From contig NZ_SPQL01000002.1 in the NCBI RefSeq assembly GCF_004570385.1, positions 62,001 to 126,000 of the forward strand: DNA of 64,000 nt, written 5' to 3'. This DNA comes from Blastococcus sp. CT_GayMR19 (lineage in GTDB: Bacteria > Actinomycetota > Actinomycetes > Mycobacteriales > Geodermatophilaceae). The stretch's first letter is position 1. Every line of letters begins with the position of its first letter. The position numbers were made by a program, and so were the translations under genes. Positions 37,609 to 47,477 of this stretch are shown here, in pieces. The notes beneath the pieces are model-generated. The model was not told where the DNA came from. It saw only the letters and a list, made by a program, of their open reading frames with translations, and searched no databases.

Positions 37609-38013
37609 ATGCGATCCGAGCTCCGTTCCGTCCGCACCGGCGGCGTCCCGTCGGTAGTGGACCTGACCGACGAGTGCGCCGAATTCGTGAATGGGGAGCG
37701 CGACGGGCTGCTGCACGTGTTCGTGCCGCACGCGACCGCGGGGATCGCGATCCTCGAGACCGGCTCGGGCAGCGACGACGACCTGCTCGCCCAGCTCGAC
37801 GTCCTCCTGCCCCGCGACGACCGCTGGCGGCACCGCCACGGCAGCGCCGGACACGGTCGGGACCACGTGCTGCCCGCCTTCCTCCCGCCGCACGCGAGCG
37901 TGCCGGTGCTGGAGGGCCTGATGCAGCTGGGCACCTGGCAGCGGATCTGCCTGGTGGACACCAACGTCGACAACCACGCGCGGCACGTCCGGTTCTCCTT
38001 CCTGGCGGGCTGA
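37609..38013 (+). CDS. YjbQ family (UPF0047) protein
   Basis: A 134-residue YjbQ-type protein, reported in some bacteria to have weak thiamin-phosphate synthase activity. The family signature is present: LHVFVPHATAGIAILE, DDRWRHRHGSAGHGRDHVLP and WQRICLVDTNVD then NHARHVRFSFL. The conserved His residues probably bind metal. It is divergent from rph and begins a short plus-strand pair with bcp. Confidence 0.9.
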   Translation: MRSELRSVRTGGVPSVVDLTDECAEFVNGERDGLLHVFVPHATAGIAILETGSGSDDDLLAQLDVLLPRDDRWRHRHGSAGHGRDHVLPAFLPPHASVPVLEGLMQLGTWQRICLVDTNVDNHARHVRFSFLAG

Positions 38014-38058
38014 CCTCCCCCTGCGCCGGACCACGGCGGTACGCGGCAGGATGGCCGT

Positions 38059-38547
38059 ATGACCGAGACCGCCGCCGCTCCCGTCCGCCTCTCCCCCGGC
38101 GACCCGGCACCGGACTTCACGCTGCCGGACGCCGACGGGAACGAGGTCGCCCTGTCGTCCTACCGCGGACGCCGGGTCATCGTGTACTGCTACCCGGCGG
38201 CCCTGACCCCGGGTTGCACGACGCAGGCCGTCGACTTCACCGAGGCGGCCGGGGACCTGGCCCAGGCGGGGCTGGACATCATCGGGGTCTCGCCCGACGA
38301 GCCGGAGAAGCTGCTGAAGTTCCGGGAGAAGGAGTCGCTCGGCATCACGCTGGTCTCCGACCCCGACAAGTCGGTGCTGAAGGCCTACGGGGCGTACGGC
38401 CCGAAGAAGCTCTACGGCAAGGAGGTCGTCGGCGTGATCCGGTCGACCTTCATCGTGGACGCCGAGGGCCGGATCGAGAGCGCCGCCTACAACGTCAAGG
38501 CGACCGGTCACGTCGCGAAGCTGCGCCGCGAGCTCGGCCTCGGCTGA
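38059..38547 (+). CDS. bcp: Thioredoxin-dependent thiol peroxidase (BCP-type peroxiredoxin)
   Basis: Reduces hydrogen peroxide and alkyl hydroperoxides. The 162-residue peroxiredoxin has LSPGDPAPDFTLPDADGNEV and the active region YPAALTPGCTTQAVDF with the peroxidatic Cys. The usual second Cys five residues on (CTxxACxF) is replaced by Val, so this is likely a 1-Cys or atypical BCP. It sits 45 bp after yjbQ. Confidence 0.93.
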   Translation: MTETAAAPVRLSPGDPAPDFTLPDADGNEVALSSYRGRRVIVYCYPAALTPGCTTQAVDFTEAAGDLAQAGLDIIGVSPDEPEKLLKFREKESLGITLVSDPDKSVLKAYGAYGPKKLYGKEVVGVIRSTFIVDAEGRIESAAYNVKATGHVAKLRRELGLG

Positions 38548-38552
38548 CCCCG

Positions 38553-39038
38553 TCATGCCCGCCACGTCCCCGGCCGGGGCTGGCACTCCGGCTCGCACGG
38601 GTAGCGCGGGTCCCAGGGGAAGATGCCGCCCTCCAGCGCCCAGGTGAGCTGGTAGGCGGGCACGGAGAACTCGTCCGGCCGCCGGTAGAAGCGGTTGGCC
38701 GAGAACAGCACCTCGGCCGGGTTCGGCAGCACCTCGACCGTGAGCACGTCCACGCCGTCGTCGTCCGTGATCACCTCGCCGGGCACGAGGTCACGTCCCT
38801 CCAGCACCATGCCGGCGACCGTGTTGAGCAGGCCGCACGCCGTCTCGTGATCCAGGCCGACCGCGACGAGTTCGGGATGGTCCAGACCGAAGAGCCCGAC
38901 CGTGTAGGCGAACGACGGCTCGTCGGACTCCTCGCCGCGCATGACGTACTGCACCGCCACCCGGTGCGTGCGCACGGTCCGGGCGAGCCGGGTGTCCTCC
39001 TGGTCGAGCCAGGCCGTCGTCTGCGGATCTGTCGTCAT
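38553..39038 (-). CDS. DUF4262 family protein
   Basis: A 161-residue DUF4262 protein, function unknown. The family pattern is clear: [20 protein letters not shown] then [15 protein letters not shown], and a later [20 protein letters not shown]. The ATG at 39038 is chosen; a longer frame to 39062 has no better start. It converges with bcp 5 bp away. Confidence 0.85.
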   Translation of the reverse strand: MTTDPQTTAWLDQEDTRLARTVRTHRVAVQYVMRGEESDEPSFAYTVGLFGLDHPELVAVGLDHETACGLLNTVAGMVLEGRDLVPGEVITDDDGVDVLTVEVLPNPAEVLFSANRFYRRPDEFSVPAYQLTWALEGGIFPWDPRYPCEPECQPRPGTWRA

Positions 39039-39123
39039 GCGGAACAGCGTCTGCCGCGGCACCGACAGGACGGGGCGACTCAGCCGGGTCTGTGGACGGA
39101 CGGGATGCCTGGGGATGAACGGG

Positions 39124-40077
39124 TCAGCCGGCGGCGTCCCGCTCGGCCTTCTTCCGGCGCCGGCCCTCGTGCATGGCCACGACCCGGGCGATCGGGATGG
39201 TGTGCCCCTGGGCGACCAGGTCGGCCGGGAGTTGCTGCGGCTCGGGCAGGGTGGCCGTCCAGGGGTCGCCGTCCCCCAGCCGCTGCCCCGCCGTCGTCAC
39301 GGTGACGTCCCCCGGGTGGACGGCGTCGAGCGCGTCCCAGGCCACCGGGGCCGACACGGGCAGTCCCGGGCGGACCCGTGGGCTGTAGGCGGCTACGACC
39401 GTTCCCTGGCCGGCGCGGGTGGAGTCGACGAAGACCTTCCCGCCGCGCTCCTCCTTCAGGTACGCGGTCGTGGCGATCCCGGGGTCCAGCTTTTCGGTGC
39501 GCGCGGCCAGGGCGCGGGTGGCCGCGGCGACGTCCTCGACCGGTGCGTCCCGGACCGGGACGACGACGTGCAGCCCCTTGGCCCCGCTGGTCTTCACCGC
39601 GCCCGCCAGCCCCGCGCCGTCCAGCGCCCCGCGGACCAGCCGCGCCACCGCCACCACGGCCGCGAAGTCCGCGCCCTCGGGCGGGTCCAGGTCGAGCACC
39701 AGCGCGGTGGGATGGACCGGGTCGTCGAGGCGGAAGAACGGCACGTGGAACTCGACCGCCCGCTGGTTCGCCAGCCACAGCAGGGTTCGCCGGTCGTCGC
39801 AGAGCACCTGGTGCACCTCGCGGTGGGCCGCCTCCGACCACACCGTCACGGTGCGCACCCAGTCGGGGGCGCCTTTCATCACGTTCTTCTGCATGAACGG
39901 CTCGGCACCCGGCCGGACCCGCTTGATCGTCAGCGGCCGCCCGGTCAGCTGCGGCACCAGCCGGTCGGAGAAGGCGTCGAGGTAGTCGAGGAGATCGCCC
40001 TTGGTCACGTCGAGCCCGTCGCCCAGCGGCTTGTCGAGGCTGGTCAGCCGGACGCCGTCCCGAACGTCCTCGGCCAT
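39124..40077 (-). CDS. Stand-alone LigD-type polymerase/primase (NHEJ)
   Basis: An archaeo-eukaryotic-primase-type polymerase related to the PolDom of LigD, used in bacterial non-homologous end joining. The 317-residue protein has [29 protein letters not shown] (metal-binding Asp pair), [13 protein letters not shown] (SGxxGxH) and [20 protein letters not shown], all LigD-polymerase signatures. There is no ligase or nuclease domain and no ku gene in the window. It interrupts the gene order murI - Rv1339-like - rph seen in mycobacteria. Confidence 0.92.
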   Translation of the reverse strand: MAEDVRDGVRLTSLDKPLGDGLDVTKGDLLDYLDAFSDRLVPQLTGRPLTIKRVRPGAEPFMQKNVMKGAPDWVRTVTVWSEAAHREVHQVLCDDRRTLLWLANQRAVEFHVPFFRLDDPVHPTALVLDLDPPEGADFAAVVAVARLVRGALDGAGLAGAVKTSGAKGLHVVVPVRDAPVEDVAAATRALAARTEKLDPGIATTAYLKEERGGKVFVDSTRAGQGTVVAAYSPRVRPGLPVSAPVAWDALDAVHPGDVTVTTAGQRLGDGDPWTATLPEPQQLPADLVAQGHTIPIARVVAMHEGRRRKKAERDAAG

Positions 40078-40088
40078 GTCCTCGCCCC

Positions 40089-40829
40089 TCAGATCTCGTA
40101 GGTGGCGCCCGGGCGGACCAGCTCGGTCTCGGGGAAGACGGCGCTCGCCGCGAACAGCTGGCCGATCTCGTCCACCCAGGCCGGGACGTGGGTGAGCAGC
40201 AGCCGCCCCACGCCGGCGGCCGCGGCGTGCTCGCCGGCCTCGCGAGCGGTCAGGTGCAGCCCGGGAGGCAGGTCCGGACCGGGCGGGTGGGCCGCCTCGG
40301 CGAGCAGCACGTCGGCGCCCCGGGCCAGCTCGACCACGCCTTCGCTCGGCCCGGTGTCGCCGGTGTAGACCAGCGACCGTCCGCCGGCGGTCAACCGGAG
40401 CGCGTGGCACTCGACCGGGTGCGCGGTGAGAGTGGTCTCTGTCGCGAACGGCCCGATGGCCGACCTCCCGGGCGCGAGGTCGACGAAGTCGAAGACGTCG
40501 GTCAGGTCGGCGTCCTGACCGTCGGCGGCACCGGCCAGGCGCGCGTGCGCGCCACCGGGTGCGTACAGCGGGATCCGCCGTCCCGACGACCGGCCGGAGT
40601 ACCGGTGCCAGATGACGAACGGCACGACGTCGAGGCAGTGGTCGGCGTGCAGGTGCGACAGGAAGACCGCGTCGATGGTGTCGGGTTCGACGAGGCCCTG
40701 CAGCGCGCCGAACGAGCCGTTGCCGAGGTCCACCAGCAGCCGGAACCCGTCGTGCTCGACGAGGTAGGAGGAGGCCGGCGACTTCGGGCCCGGGCCGCTG
40801 CCCGAGCAGCCGACGATGGTGAGCTTCAC
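40089..40829 (-). CDS. MBL-fold phosphodiesterase (Rv1339/RNase Z-like)
   Basis: A 246-residue metallo-beta-lactamase-fold hydrolase. [15 protein letters not shown] carries the HxHxDH zinc ligands, with [13 protein letters not shown] and [11 protein letters not shown] giving further ligands. Position immediately after murI matches M. tuberculosis Rv1339, described as a cyclic-nucleotide phosphodiesterase; cAMP hydrolysis here is inference from that synteny. Its ATG overlaps the murI stop (ATGA). Confidence 0.9.
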   Translation of the reverse strand: MKLTIVGCSGSGPGPKSPASSYLVEHDGFRLLVDLGNGSFGALQGLVEPDTIDAVFLSHLHADHCLDVVPFVIWHRYSGRSSGRRIPLYAPGGAHARLAGAADGQDADLTDVFDFVDLAPGRSAIGPFATETTLTAHPVECHALRLTAGGRSLVYTGDTGPSEGVVELARGADVLLAEAAHPPGPDLPPGLHLTAREAGEHAAAAGVGRLLLTHVPAWVDEIGQLFAASAVFPETELVRPGATYEI

Positions 40830-41653
40830 GGCGCGCCCACCGTCTCCGCGCGCAGCACCGAGCCCACCTCGGGACCCAGGAAGCGCCTGCCCAGGCGGGC
40901 GAACGGCTCCGGGTCGCCGGTGGCGAGGAAGCGGTGCTCCGGCGGCGGGCCGTCCTCGTTCCGCAGCAGGTCGGCGCGGGTGAGCACCCGGTAGACGTCC
41001 TTGGCCGTCTCCTCCGCGCTGGACACCAGCGTGACGTCGTCGCCCAGGACGAGCGAGAGCACGCCGGTGAGCATCGGGTAGTGGGTGCAGCCCAGGACGA
41101 CGGTGTCGACGCCGGCGCCAAGCAGCGGGTCGAGGTAGGACTGCGCCAGCCCCACGAGCTGCCGCCCGGTGGTGACGCCGCGCTCGACGAAGTCGACGAA
41201 GCTCGGGCAGGCCGCGCTGGTCACGGTGATGTCCGGCGCGGCGGCGAAGGCGTCCTCGTAGGCGCCGCTGGTGATCGTGGCCTGGGTGCCGATGACGCCG
41301 ACACGGCCGGTGCGGGTCGCTGCGGTGGCCCGGCGGACCGCGGGCAGGACGACCTCCACCACCGGGACGTCGTAGCGCTCACGGGCGTCCCGCAGCGAGG
41401 CGGCGCTCGCGGAGTTGCAGGCGACGACCAGCATCTTGACCCCGGAGGCGACCAGGTCGTCCATCACCGCCAGGGAGTGCCGGCGCACCTCGGCGATCGG
41501 CAGCGGGCCGTAGGGGCCGTTGGCCGTGTCGCCGATGTAGCGGATCGCCTCGTGCGGCAGCTGGTCGAGCACGGCCCGGGCGACCGTGAGCCCCCCGACC
41601 CCCGAGTCGAAGATGCCGATCGGCGCATCGGTCCTGCCCAGTCCGCTCCGCAT
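40826..41653 (-). CDS. murI: Glutamate racemase
   Basis: Makes D-glutamate for peptidoglycan. The 275-residue protein begins [20 protein letters not shown] and has both catalytic cysteines: [13 protein letters not shown] and [14 protein letters not shown]. The start is set at ATG 41653; a GTG at 41686 would add 11 residues. It overlaps the downstream MBL gene by 4 nt. Upstream is cysM, separated by a 72-bp repeat element. Confidence 0.95.
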   Translation of the reverse strand: MRSGLGRTDAPIGIFDSGVGGLTVARAVLDQLPHEAIRYIGDTANGPYGPLPIAEVRRHSLAVMDDLVASGVKMLVVACNSASAASLRDARERYDVPVVEVVLPAVRRATAATRTGRVGVIGTQATITSGAYEDAFAAAPDITVTSAACPSFVDFVERGVTTGRQLVGLAQSYLDPLLGAGVDTVVLGCTHYPMLTGVLSLVLGDDVTLVSSAEETAKDVYRVLTRADLLRNEDGPPPEHRFLATGDPEPFARLGRRFLGPEVGSVLRAETVGAP

Positions 41654-41705
41654 GTCGCGCGCCAGGCTAACCGGCGCCCCTGACACCCCGCACCGGCGCT
41701 CCCGC

Positions 41706-41777
41706 GTTGATCATCGAGTTGTTGCCGCCGACACGACGCAACACGCCGCGGTGGGCGGCCACAACCCGATGATCAAC
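41706..41777. repeat. 72-bp palindromic repeat element, copy B
   Basis: Second copy of the 72-bp element, in the gap between cysM and murI, 24 bp beyond the cysM stop. The arms are GTTGATCATCGA and CCGATGATCAAC, with one mismatch at the inner end; in the minus-strand (cysM) transcript that position is a G-U pair. The interior shares an 18-nt block starting GTTGTTGCCGCC with copy A. Confidence 0.85.
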
Positions 41778-41801
41778 TGGGAGGACGGCCGTGAACGGGC
41801 G

Positions 41802-43050
<1,249 letters not shown>

Positions 43051-43171
43051 GGCGTGCGGTTCTCCTCGAACTGGGATGTCAGGGGGCGCTGCGCGGCGGC
43101 AGCGTTTCATGCGTCTGAGCGGGCAACGCCCGGGCGCCGCCCGGGATTCCGGACGGCGCGGGAACTTCCCC

Positions 43172-43645
43172 TCAGTCGTAGACGACGGTCGTCGGGGTGT
43201 GGCCGAAGAGGTAGGACTCGACGACCTCGACCTCCTCCTCGCTCACCTCGCCGTCGACGATGCGGAAGCTGCGGAACTCGACGTCGTCGCCCACCAGGCC
43301 GGTCTGCGGACCGTGCTCGCGGGTGGACACCAGGACGTAGTGGGCCTCGGGCTCGGCGGCCAGCCCGATGTCGGTGCGCGAGGGGTGGGCCTCGGTCGCG
43401 GTGTGCGAGTGGTAGATGACCACGGGCACCTCGTCGCGGTCGTCCATGTCGCGGTACAGCCGGAGCAGGTCGCCGGAGTCGAACTCGTAGAACGTGGGCG
43501 ACCGCGCTGCGTTGAGCATCGGGATGAACCGCTCGGGACGATCGCTGCCCTCGGGGCCGGCGACGACGCCACAGGCCTCGTCCGGGTGGTCCTCCCGGGC
43601 GTGGGCCACGATGGCGTCGTAGGTCGCGCGGTCGATGCGCAGCAC
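43172..43645 (-). CDS. mec: Mec-type JAMM metallopeptidase (CysO-cysteine releasing)
   Basis: Cleaves cysteine from the CysO-cysteine adduct and regenerates CysO. The 157-residue MPN/JAMM protein has DEACGVVAGPEG (catalytic Glu region) and the zinc motif HSHTATEAHPSRTD. It is first in the mec-cysO-cysM group, 121 bp upstream of cysO. The start is GTG 43645. Confidence 0.93.
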   Translation of the reverse strand: MLRIDRATYDAIVAHAREDHPDEACGVVAGPEGSDRPERFIPMLNAARSPTFYEFDSGDLLRLYRDMDDRDEVPVVIYHSHTATEAHPSRTDIGLAAEPEAHYVLVSTREHGPQTGLVGDDVEFRSFRIVDGEVSEEEVEVVESYLFGHTPTTVVYD

Positions 43646-43745
43646 GATCCCAGTCTAGGCGGCGGCTCCGTGGGCCTCCGGGCTCGGGCTCCGGGGAGGG
43701 AGGCGGCCACGCTCTCCGTCGTGCGACCCGTTACGGTCCGTTCTC

Positions 43746-44099
43746 GTGCTGGTCAAGTTGCTCATCGCCGTGGGTGTGGTGGCGTTCCCGCTGCCCGCGC
43801 TCTACCTGGGCGCCGGCAACCTGCTCAAACGACCCGGCCTCAGCGTCGACGAGCCCGCCGACCGGGCCTCCTTCCTGATGCTGGTCTTCCTGCGCGGGCT
43901 GATCCTGCTGGTGGTGTTCGCGCTGTCCGCGGTGACCCTCGTCTCGGCGGTCGGCGCGCTGATCCGGGGCGTGGAGCTGCACGGGCTGGTCTACGTGTTC
44001 TTCGTGCTCGACCTGCTGCTCGCGCTGGTGATCGTGCTCAGCTTCGGCCGGCGCGAGCGGCGACCAGTGCGTCGACGAGCGACCCCTGCACCGCGGTGA
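43746..44099 (+). CDS. Small three-helix membrane protein, unknown
   Basis: A 117-residue protein with three predicted membrane helices: LLIAVGVVAFPLPALYLGAG, MLVFLRGLILLVVFALSAVT and [19 protein letters not shown]. The tail is basic. No domain is recognised. The start is GTG 43746. Its last 62 bases overlap the end of the convergent DUF2017 gene, in the region encoding only the basic tail. It is between mec and the clpS operon, on the opposite strand. Confidence 0.62.
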   Translation: MLVKLLIAVGVVAFPLPALYLGAGNLLKRPGLSVDEPADRASFLMLVFLRGLILLVVFALSAVTLVSAVGALIRGVELHGLVYVFFVLDLLLALVIVLSFGRRERRPVRRRATPAPR

Positions 44100-44535
44100 G
44101 CCAGTAGTAGACGGCCAGCTGCTGGTCCTCCTCGCCGGTGATCTCCTCGGGCGGCTCGGTGTCCTCGCCGATGTCCAGCCGGGTCCCCAGCGCGAGCCGC
44201 AGGTCGTTCGTGCTGCGCAGCCACGCGGCCGCCTGATCGGCGTCCAGCCGCACCTCGCCGCCCGCCGCCGGCAGCGTCGCCCGCACCACCGCCAGGTCGT
44301 CGGCCTTGCCGCTCCGCAGGGCCGACTCCGTCAGCTCGCGGTAGTCGGCGGCGATCTCCGGGTCGCCGCGGTGGCCGTCGGGCAGCAGCCGGGCCAGCAC
44401 GGGGTCGTCGCCGACATCCTCGGCGTCGGCGGCGAGCAGCTGCTCGAGCTGGTCCAGCAGCAGCCCGACGACGGTCGCCTCGGCGGGGTCGAGCCGCGCG
44501 ACGACGTCGCCCCCACGCGCCCGGAAGGGCTTCAC
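44038..44535 (-). CDS. DUF2017 protein (Rv1332-like)
   Basis: A 165-residue DUF2017 protein, function unknown, found next to clpS throughout actinobacteria. It has [32 protein letters not shown] and the C-terminal [20 protein letters not shown]. Its GTG (44535) overlaps the clpS stop as GTGA, so both are coupled. The 3' end overlaps a convergent membrane-protein gene by 62 bp. Confidence 0.9.
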   Translation of the reverse strand: MKPFRARGGDVVARLDPAEATVVGLLLDQLEQLLAADAEDVGDDPVLARLLPDGHRGDPEIAADYRELTESALRSGKADDLAVVRATLPAAGGEVRLDADQAAAWLRSTNDLRLALGTRLDIGEDTEPPEEITGEEDQQLAVYYWLTAVQGSLVDALVAARAGRS

Positions 44536-44828
44536 GAGTCCCGCTGGTAGCTGGCCCACAGCCCGTAGGCGTGCAGCCGGCTGGTGTCGTGCTCCATCCG
44601 CTCGCGGGGCCCGGAGCTCACGATCGCCTTCCCTTCGTGGTGGACCTGGAGCATCAGCGTCGTCGCCGTCGGCTCGTCGTAGCCGAACAGCTCCTGGAGC
44701 ACGAACGTCACGTAGGTCATGAGGTTGACGGGGTCGTTCCAGACGATCGTCACCCACGGCCGGTCGAGGTCGTGGTCCTCGTCGACGGTGGTGTCCGGGG
44801 TGCGCTCAGGCGCAAGGGGTCCGGCCAC
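44532..44828 (-). CDS. clpS: ATP-dependent Clp protease adaptor ClpS
   Basis: Delivers N-degron substrates to ClpA/ClpC. The 98-residue protein has [40 protein letters not shown] and [10 protein letters not shown], matching the N-end-residue pocket and ClpS fold. The start is GTG 44828, after AAGGTGG. It is divergent from pncB, 51 bp away, and coupled to DUF2017 by a 4-nt overlap. Confidence 0.95.
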   Translation of the reverse strand: MAGPLAPERTPDTTVDEDHDLDRPWVTIVWNDPVNLMTYVTFVLQELFGYDEPTATTLMLQVHHEGKAIVSSGPRERMEHDTSRLHAYGLWASYQRDS

Positions 44829-44879
44829 CGGACCACCTTAGGACGCCGGTCCGACGCCGTCCCCCTACCCTTTCCGATC

Positions 44880-46175
44880 ATGGATACAGCCCCTGGGCCG
44901 GCTCCCTCCCTGTTCACCGACCGGTACGAGCTGACGATGGTCGCCGCGGCGCTCGCCGACGGCACCGCCGACCGGGACTGCGTCTTCGAGGTCTTCGCCC
45001 GCCGCCTGCCGCACGGTCGCCGCTACGGGGTGCTCGCGGGCACCGGACGTCTCCTGGAGGCGCTCCCCTCCTTCCGCTTCGGCGACCAGGAGATCACCGC
45101 GCTGCGCGAGCAGGGCCTGACCGACGAGCGGCTGCTGGACTGGCTGGCCGGCTTCCGGTTCAGCGGCGACATCGAGGGCTACGCGGAGGGCGACCTGTTC
45201 TTCCCGGGCTCCCCGGTCCTCACCGTGCGAGCACCCTTCGCCGAGGGCGTGCTGCTGGAGACCCTGGCGCTGTCGATCCTCAACCACGACAGCGCGATCG
45301 CCTCCGCCGCCGCCCGCATGATCGCCGCGGCCTGCGAACGCCCCTGCATCGAGATGGGCTCCCGCCGCACCCACGAGCATGCCGCCGTCGCCGCCGCCCG
45401 GGCCGCGCACATGGTCGGCTTCGCCTCGACGTCCAACCTCGAGGCGGGGCGGCGCTACGGCGTCCCCACCACCGGGACGAGCGCGCACGCCTTCACCTTG
45501 CTGCACGACGACGAGAAGGCGGCCTTCCGGGCGCAGGTGGACGTCCTCGGCCCCGGGACGACGCTGCTGGTCGACACCTACGACGTGGACCAGGGCATCC
45601 GGACGGCGGTCGAGGTCGCCGGCACCGGGCTCGGCGGCATCCGGCTGGACTCCGGTGACCTGCCCACCCTGGCCACTCACGCGCGGGAGCTGCTCGACTC
45701 CCTCGGCGCCACCGGAACCCGGATCGTCGTGACGAGCGACCTCGACGAGTACGCCATCGCCGGCCTGATGGCCGCGCCGGTCGACCGCTACGGCGTCGGC
45801 ACCTCGCTGGTCACCGGCTCGGGGGCGCCCACGGCGGGCATGGTCTACAAGCTGGTCGAGCGCGCGGGCGTGAAGGTGGCCAAGAAGTCGGAGGGCAAGC
45901 GGTCGGTCGGCGGCCGCAAGTACGCCGTCCGCCGGCACGACGGCGACGGCATCGCGCTGGCCGAGGTGGTCAGCAGCGAGCCGATCCAGCCCCGGGACGG
46001 CGACCGCGACCTCGTCGTCGCCCTGGTGGAGGCGGGTCAGGTGTGCTCCACGGCCTCGCCGGTACAGGCACTGGCCGAGGCACGGGCACACCACGAACGC
46101 GCCCGCGCCGCGCTGCCGCAGGAGGCCTGGGCACTCTCCCGGGGTGAACCGGCGTTGGACACGGTGACCGCATGA
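44880..46175 (+). CDS. pncB: Nicotinate phosphoribosyltransferase
   Basis: Converts nicotinate plus PRPP to nicotinate mononucleotide in NAD salvage. The 431-residue protein begins with SLFTDRYELTMVAAAL and has IEMGSRRTHEHAAVAAAR, GFASTSNLEAGRRYGVPTTG and GGIRLDSGDLPTLATHAREL, the phosphoribosyl-transferase family blocks. Start ATG 44880. The nicotinamidase gene follows by 13 bp, giving a two-step salvage pair. Confidence 0.96.
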   Translation: MDTAPGPAPSLFTDRYELTMVAAALADGTADRDCVFEVFARRLPHGRRYGVLAGTGRLLEALPSFRFGDQEITALREQGLTDERLLDWLAGFRFSGDIEGYAEGDLFFPGSPVLTVRAPFAEGVLLETLALSILNHDSAIASAAARMIAAACERPCIEMGSRRTHEHAAVAAARAAHMVGFASTSNLEAGRRYGVPTTGTSAHAFTLLHDDEKAAFRAQVDVLGPGTTLLVDTYDVDQGIRTAVEVAGTGLGGIRLDSGDLPTLATHARELLDSLGATGTRIVVTSDLDEYAIAGLMAAPVDRYGVGTSLVTGSGAPTAGMVYKLVERAGVKVAKKSEGKRSVGGRKYAVRRHDGDGIALAEVVSSEPIQPRDGDRDLVVALVEAGQVCSTASPVQALAEARAHHERARAALPQEAWALSRGEPALDTVTA

Positions 46176-46188
46176 GGGAGACCGCCGG

Positions 46189-46761
46189 ATGACCCGCGCC
46201 CTGCTCGTCGTGGATGTCCAGAACGACTTCTGCGAGGGCGGCAGCCTGGCCGTGACCGGCGGCGCCGCCGTCGCGGGCGCGATCAGCACCCACATCCGGA
46301 CGGCGGGCGAGGAGTACGCGCACGTCGTCGCCACCCGGGACCACCACGTCGACCCCGGCGGGCACTTCGCCGCGGAGCCGGACTTCCTCGACACCTGGCC
46401 CGCGCACTGCGTCGTGGGCACCGGCGGCGTGGAGCTGCACGAGGCGCTGGACCGCGGCCCGCTCGAGGCGGTCTTCGACAAGGGGGAGCACGCCGCGGCC
46501 TACTCCGGGTTCGAGGGCAGCGCCGATGGCGTCCCGCTGGCCGACTGGTTGCGGGAGCGCGGCGTCGACGCGGTCGACGTGGTGGGCATCGCGACCGACC
46601 ACTGCGTGCGTGCGACGGCGCTCGACGCCGTCGGCCAGGGGTTCGCGACCCGCGTGCTGCTGCACCTCACCGCGGGCGTCGCCGAGGCCAGCACCGAGGC
46701 GGCGCTGGACCAGCTCCGGACTGCCGGGGTCGAGCTCGAGGGCGAGGTCGGCCGGACCTAG
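46189..46761 (+). CDS. pncA: Nicotinamidase
   Basis: Hydrolyses nicotinamide to nicotinate, the substrate of the enzyme encoded just upstream. The 190-residue cysteine hydrolase has LLVVDVQNDFCEGGSL (catalytic Asp), VATRDHHVDPGGHF (metal-binding His), FDKGEHAAAYSGFEG (catalytic Lys) and GIATDHCVRATALDA (catalytic Cys). A GGGAG lies before ATG 46189. It overlaps the convergent lipoprotein gene by 4 bp. Confidence 0.96.
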   Translation: MTRALLVVDVQNDFCEGGSLAVTGGAAVAGAISTHIRTAGEEYAHVVATRDHHVDPGGHFAAEPDFLDTWPAHCVVGTGGVELHEALDRGPLEAVFDKGEHAAAYSGFEGSADGVPLADWLRERGVDAVDVVGIATDHCVRATALDAVGQGFATRVLLHLTAGVAEASTEAALDQLRTAGVELEGEVGRT

Positions 46762-47291
46762 AGCTTCCCGGCGGCCGCAGTGAGCACCGCGACCGACGCC
46801 TCGGGAGTCTCCTGGAGGTTCACGAGATGGACGACCACGTCGCCGACCCGCGCGAAGTAGTTCTCCGAGGTCACGAATGCCTCGTCCCCGACACCCTCGA
46901 TCGGAGTGCGTTCACCGATGGCGGCGGAATAGGTCAGGTCGGTCGGCGACATCAGCGTGATCGTGAACTCCTTGCCCGAGCCTTCGCCCCACGTGTCCCG
47001 GGTCCACGAGTAGGTGCAGGTGCCGCCGCCGCCCAGGGACGAGCTCTCGGAAGTCACGGTGACCGCGCCCTCGTCGGCGGGGAGCTGCTCGGACAGGATC
47101 CCGGCCATCTCCTCGTCGCCGAGCAGGCTGCACGGCTCCACAGGCGGGGGGGCACCCACGTCGTCCGACGTGGGCAAGGCTTCTGCCCCACTCTGACTGC
47201 CGCCGGCGGCGGGGCTCGGGTCGCCCCCGCACCCGGCCAACGGAAGCAGGGCCAGTGCACACCACACAGCCGCCAGGCGTGTTCGCGTCAT
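46758..47291 (-). CDS. DUF3558-like lipoprotein
   Basis: A 177-residue predicted lipoprotein. MTRTRLAAVWCALALLPLAG then CGG is a signal with lipobox LAGC. The mature part has a pair of Cys in PCSLLGDEEMAGIL and GGGGTCTYSWTR, a pattern of actinobacterial DUF3558-type exported proteins. The function is unknown. Start ATG 47291; the longer frame to 47477 is not supported. The 186-bp gap upstream contains nothing recognisable. Confidence 0.78.
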   Translation of the reverse strand: MTRTRLAAVWCALALLPLAGCGGDPSPAAGGSQSGAEALPTSDDVGAPPPVEPCSLLGDEEMAGILSEQLPADEGAVTVTSESSSLGGGGTCTYSWTRDTWGEGSGKEFTITLMSPTDLTYSAAIGERTPIEGVGDEAFVTSENYFARVGDVVVHLVNLQETPEASVAVLTAAAGKL

Positions 47292-47477
47292 GCGGTCATC
47301 TCCCTCAGCGGCGCTGAGCATGGCGCGCGCATGCTGGCAGGCACCCGCTCTGTTCCACAATCCCCCAGCGCGTTCGGGCCGCCGGCCGTCGCGAGGCATC
47401 ACCGCGTGCACCGGCGAGGTCCCGGCTCGGTGACACGCCTCGTCCCTCGAGGTGGACCCGCCGGCCGCGACACGCAA

